Of a stretch of 46,155 nt of DNA, positions 45,122 through 46,155 are shown one piece after another. The position numbers and the translations under genes were made by a program. Within the stretch, counting starts at the first letter, position 1. Each line of letters starts with the position of its first letter. The notes beneath the pieces are model-generated. The model searched no databases. It was not told the origin of the DNA and worked only from the letters and a program-made list of their open reading frames with translations. The DNA is from Didymodactylos carnosus (lineage: Eukaryota > Rotifera > Eurotatoria > Philodinida > Philodinidae). The stretch covers positions 1 through 46,155 of the forward strand of contig CAJNOQ010000578.1 in NCBI GenBank assembly GCA_905250885.1. Reading direction: 5' to 3'.

Positions 45122-45755
45122 GACCCAAAAATATATTCTGCTATTAAAATTGTTATTTATTAAAGTTGTGTGACGGAAGACCATTTGTACAGCAGAGAAG
45201 AAGTGTCCTTCAGCACTGCTGAAATACAGCAGGTGTATTAAAGCAGTGCTGAAAGACATCTGAGTGTTTTCCAGCAGTGCCTGAACACCAATTGGACAGT
45301 GTTCAAACAGAAAATACGAGGAGAATTGACCGTGTAGTCAAGTGTCCTTCAGCAGGCTGTTTTGTGCAGCACTGGTGCAATAGAACATTTACGATGCCAC
45401 CTTGGTGGACACACACTGTGAAAAAAAAGTGCCCTTTGGTGACGTTTAGAGCACATGAAAGTGCTTTGTTTTTGTTTTCAGGTTGACTGTGGCGCACTTA
45501 GGGCACTTTTTATATGCAGTGCAGGCAGTAAATGTTGGTTAGTTGATATCAACCGTCAATCTTAGTATTAGAGCCAAATTTATTTCACCAAAGGTATTCA
45601 GGCGCTGCTGGGGTATACTCAAATGTCTTCCAGCACTCGTTTAATACACCTGCTGTTTTTCAGCAGTGCTGAAAGACACTTCTTCTCTGTATAAATGGTC
45701 TTCCGTCACAAAATTTGAATCAGTCACAATTTTAATAAAAGAAAATATTTTGGGT
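45122..45755. mobile_element. Foldback element, about 634 bp, with a nested short element
   Basis: Outer ends GACCCAAAA...and...TTTTGGGTC are inverted. Complementarity continues for about 140 bp (45122-45263 against 45611-45755), including TGTGACGGAAGACCATTT and AGAGAAGAAGTGTC. Words of the type CAGCAGTGCTGAAAGACA recur within each arm. In the middle (45414-45522) sits a 109-bp piece with CACTGTGAAAAAAAAGTGCC at one end and GGCACTTTTTATATGCAGTG at the other, resembling the ends of the 19.2-kb element. Confidence 0.75.
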
Positions 45756-46155
45756 CCCGGGTTACCAACCGTCCTAGGCGACCGAAATTACGGAAATCAG
45801 ATGAGAATCCTATAAAAATCTTACAAAAATCTTATATGCTCCAGTCACGAGAAATGCATACTGTAACTATAGGATTCTTATAAGAATCGAATAAGGTTTA
45901 AGTAAGATTTTAGTTTTATAATTTTCTTATAATATTCTTATAATCTTATAGTGCCTTATAAAAACTGTTCAAAAATTTCAACGTTCAAAACTTTGCCTTC
46001 GTACTCTAGGCAACTATATATTCTGTGATTCTAAACGAAGCCCGTTTAAGCTAACAGTTCATATTCGTTCGTTGTCGTTGAATGGCGTTACATAGTACTT
46101 GTTGACATGATTCGATTTTATATTTAGCTGTGCTGTGAAGAAATGAAATAATAGA

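Larger units (their letters stand above)
42584..46155. other. Right flank, gene-poor and repeat-rich
   Basis: 3.6 kb upstream of the WASP gene with no credible coding region. The plus-strand frame at 42385-42684 is antisense to WASP exon 1. The interval carries two short hairpins, an 80-bp inverted repeat with tandem units, a TA-flanked MITE and a large foldback element, listed separately. The last 400 bp have CTTATAA-rich low-complexity sequence and one copy of the repeat seen at 3.5 kb. Confidence 0.6.

Noticed and set aside
44785..45147. 120-codon plus-strand open frame
   Set aside because: It runs through both arms of a TA-flanked palindromic MITE and has no domain.
1..46155. CRISPR array, rRNA or tRNA genes
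   Set aside because: No regularly spaced direct repeats with unique spacers, and no rRNA or tRNA-like sequence was recognised by eye; a covariance-model scan would be needed to exclude tRNAs formally.

Overview
This AT-rich window comes from an animal nuclear genome. Genes are split by GT-AG introns, there are no bacterial operons, and the products are metazoan housekeeping proteins (MFSD1, TFIIIC90, SLC25A10, ETHE1, eIF2B-alpha, U2AF35, N-WASP and the neuronal choline transporter CHT1). Three things make a bdelloid rotifer (Rotaria-like) my best guess. Several splice acceptors lie 0-2 nt before a start codon, as expected for spliced-leader trans-splicing. One intronless aldo-keto reductase looks bacterial. 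Small inverted-repeat elements are dense. The species assignment is inference; the metazoan assignment is secure.

Layout, left to right: 186-916 (-) SLC5A7-like choline transporter, cut by the window edge. 4601-8287 (-) MFSD1, 11 exons including 14, 21 and 28 nt exons. 8899-11769 (-) GTF3C4-like TFIIIC subunit, 2 exons. 12608-14218 (-) SLC25A10 dicarboxylate carrier, 9 exons. 14965-15655 (-) decayed non-LTR retrotransposon 3' end. 16798-17856 (-) intronless aldo-keto reductase. 20558-22869 (-) ETHE1 persulfide dioxygenase with two alternative first exons. 23775-25283 (+) unrecognised 301-aa protein. 25894-26878 (-) EIF2B1. 27517-30292 (-) U2AF1, 8 exons. 31767-34661 (+) unrecognised 718-aa protein with an EF-hand-like C-terminus. 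39936-42583 (-) WASP/N-WASP, 13 exons, with a frame break in a homopolymer. The flanks at 0.9-4.6 kb, 34.7-39.9 kb and 42.6-46.2 kb are gene-poor and hold many foldback elements.

Nine of eleven gene models are on the minus strand, each with its own 5' end; nothing suggests co-transcription. The genes do not form one pathway. ETHE1 and the dicarboxylate carrier both act in mitochondria, but adjacency is not evidence that they cooperate. Gene models were built by hand: each splice site was checked for GT/AG and codon phase, and all exons except WASP exon 11 join in frame.

The most unusual content is (1) two alternative ETHE1 N-termini joining the same acceptor in the same phase, one mitochondrial and one with a myristoylation-type start that sits 2 nt after a splice acceptor; (2) at least eight foldback or TIR elements, some inside introns of essential genes; and (3) the WASP homopolymer frame break.
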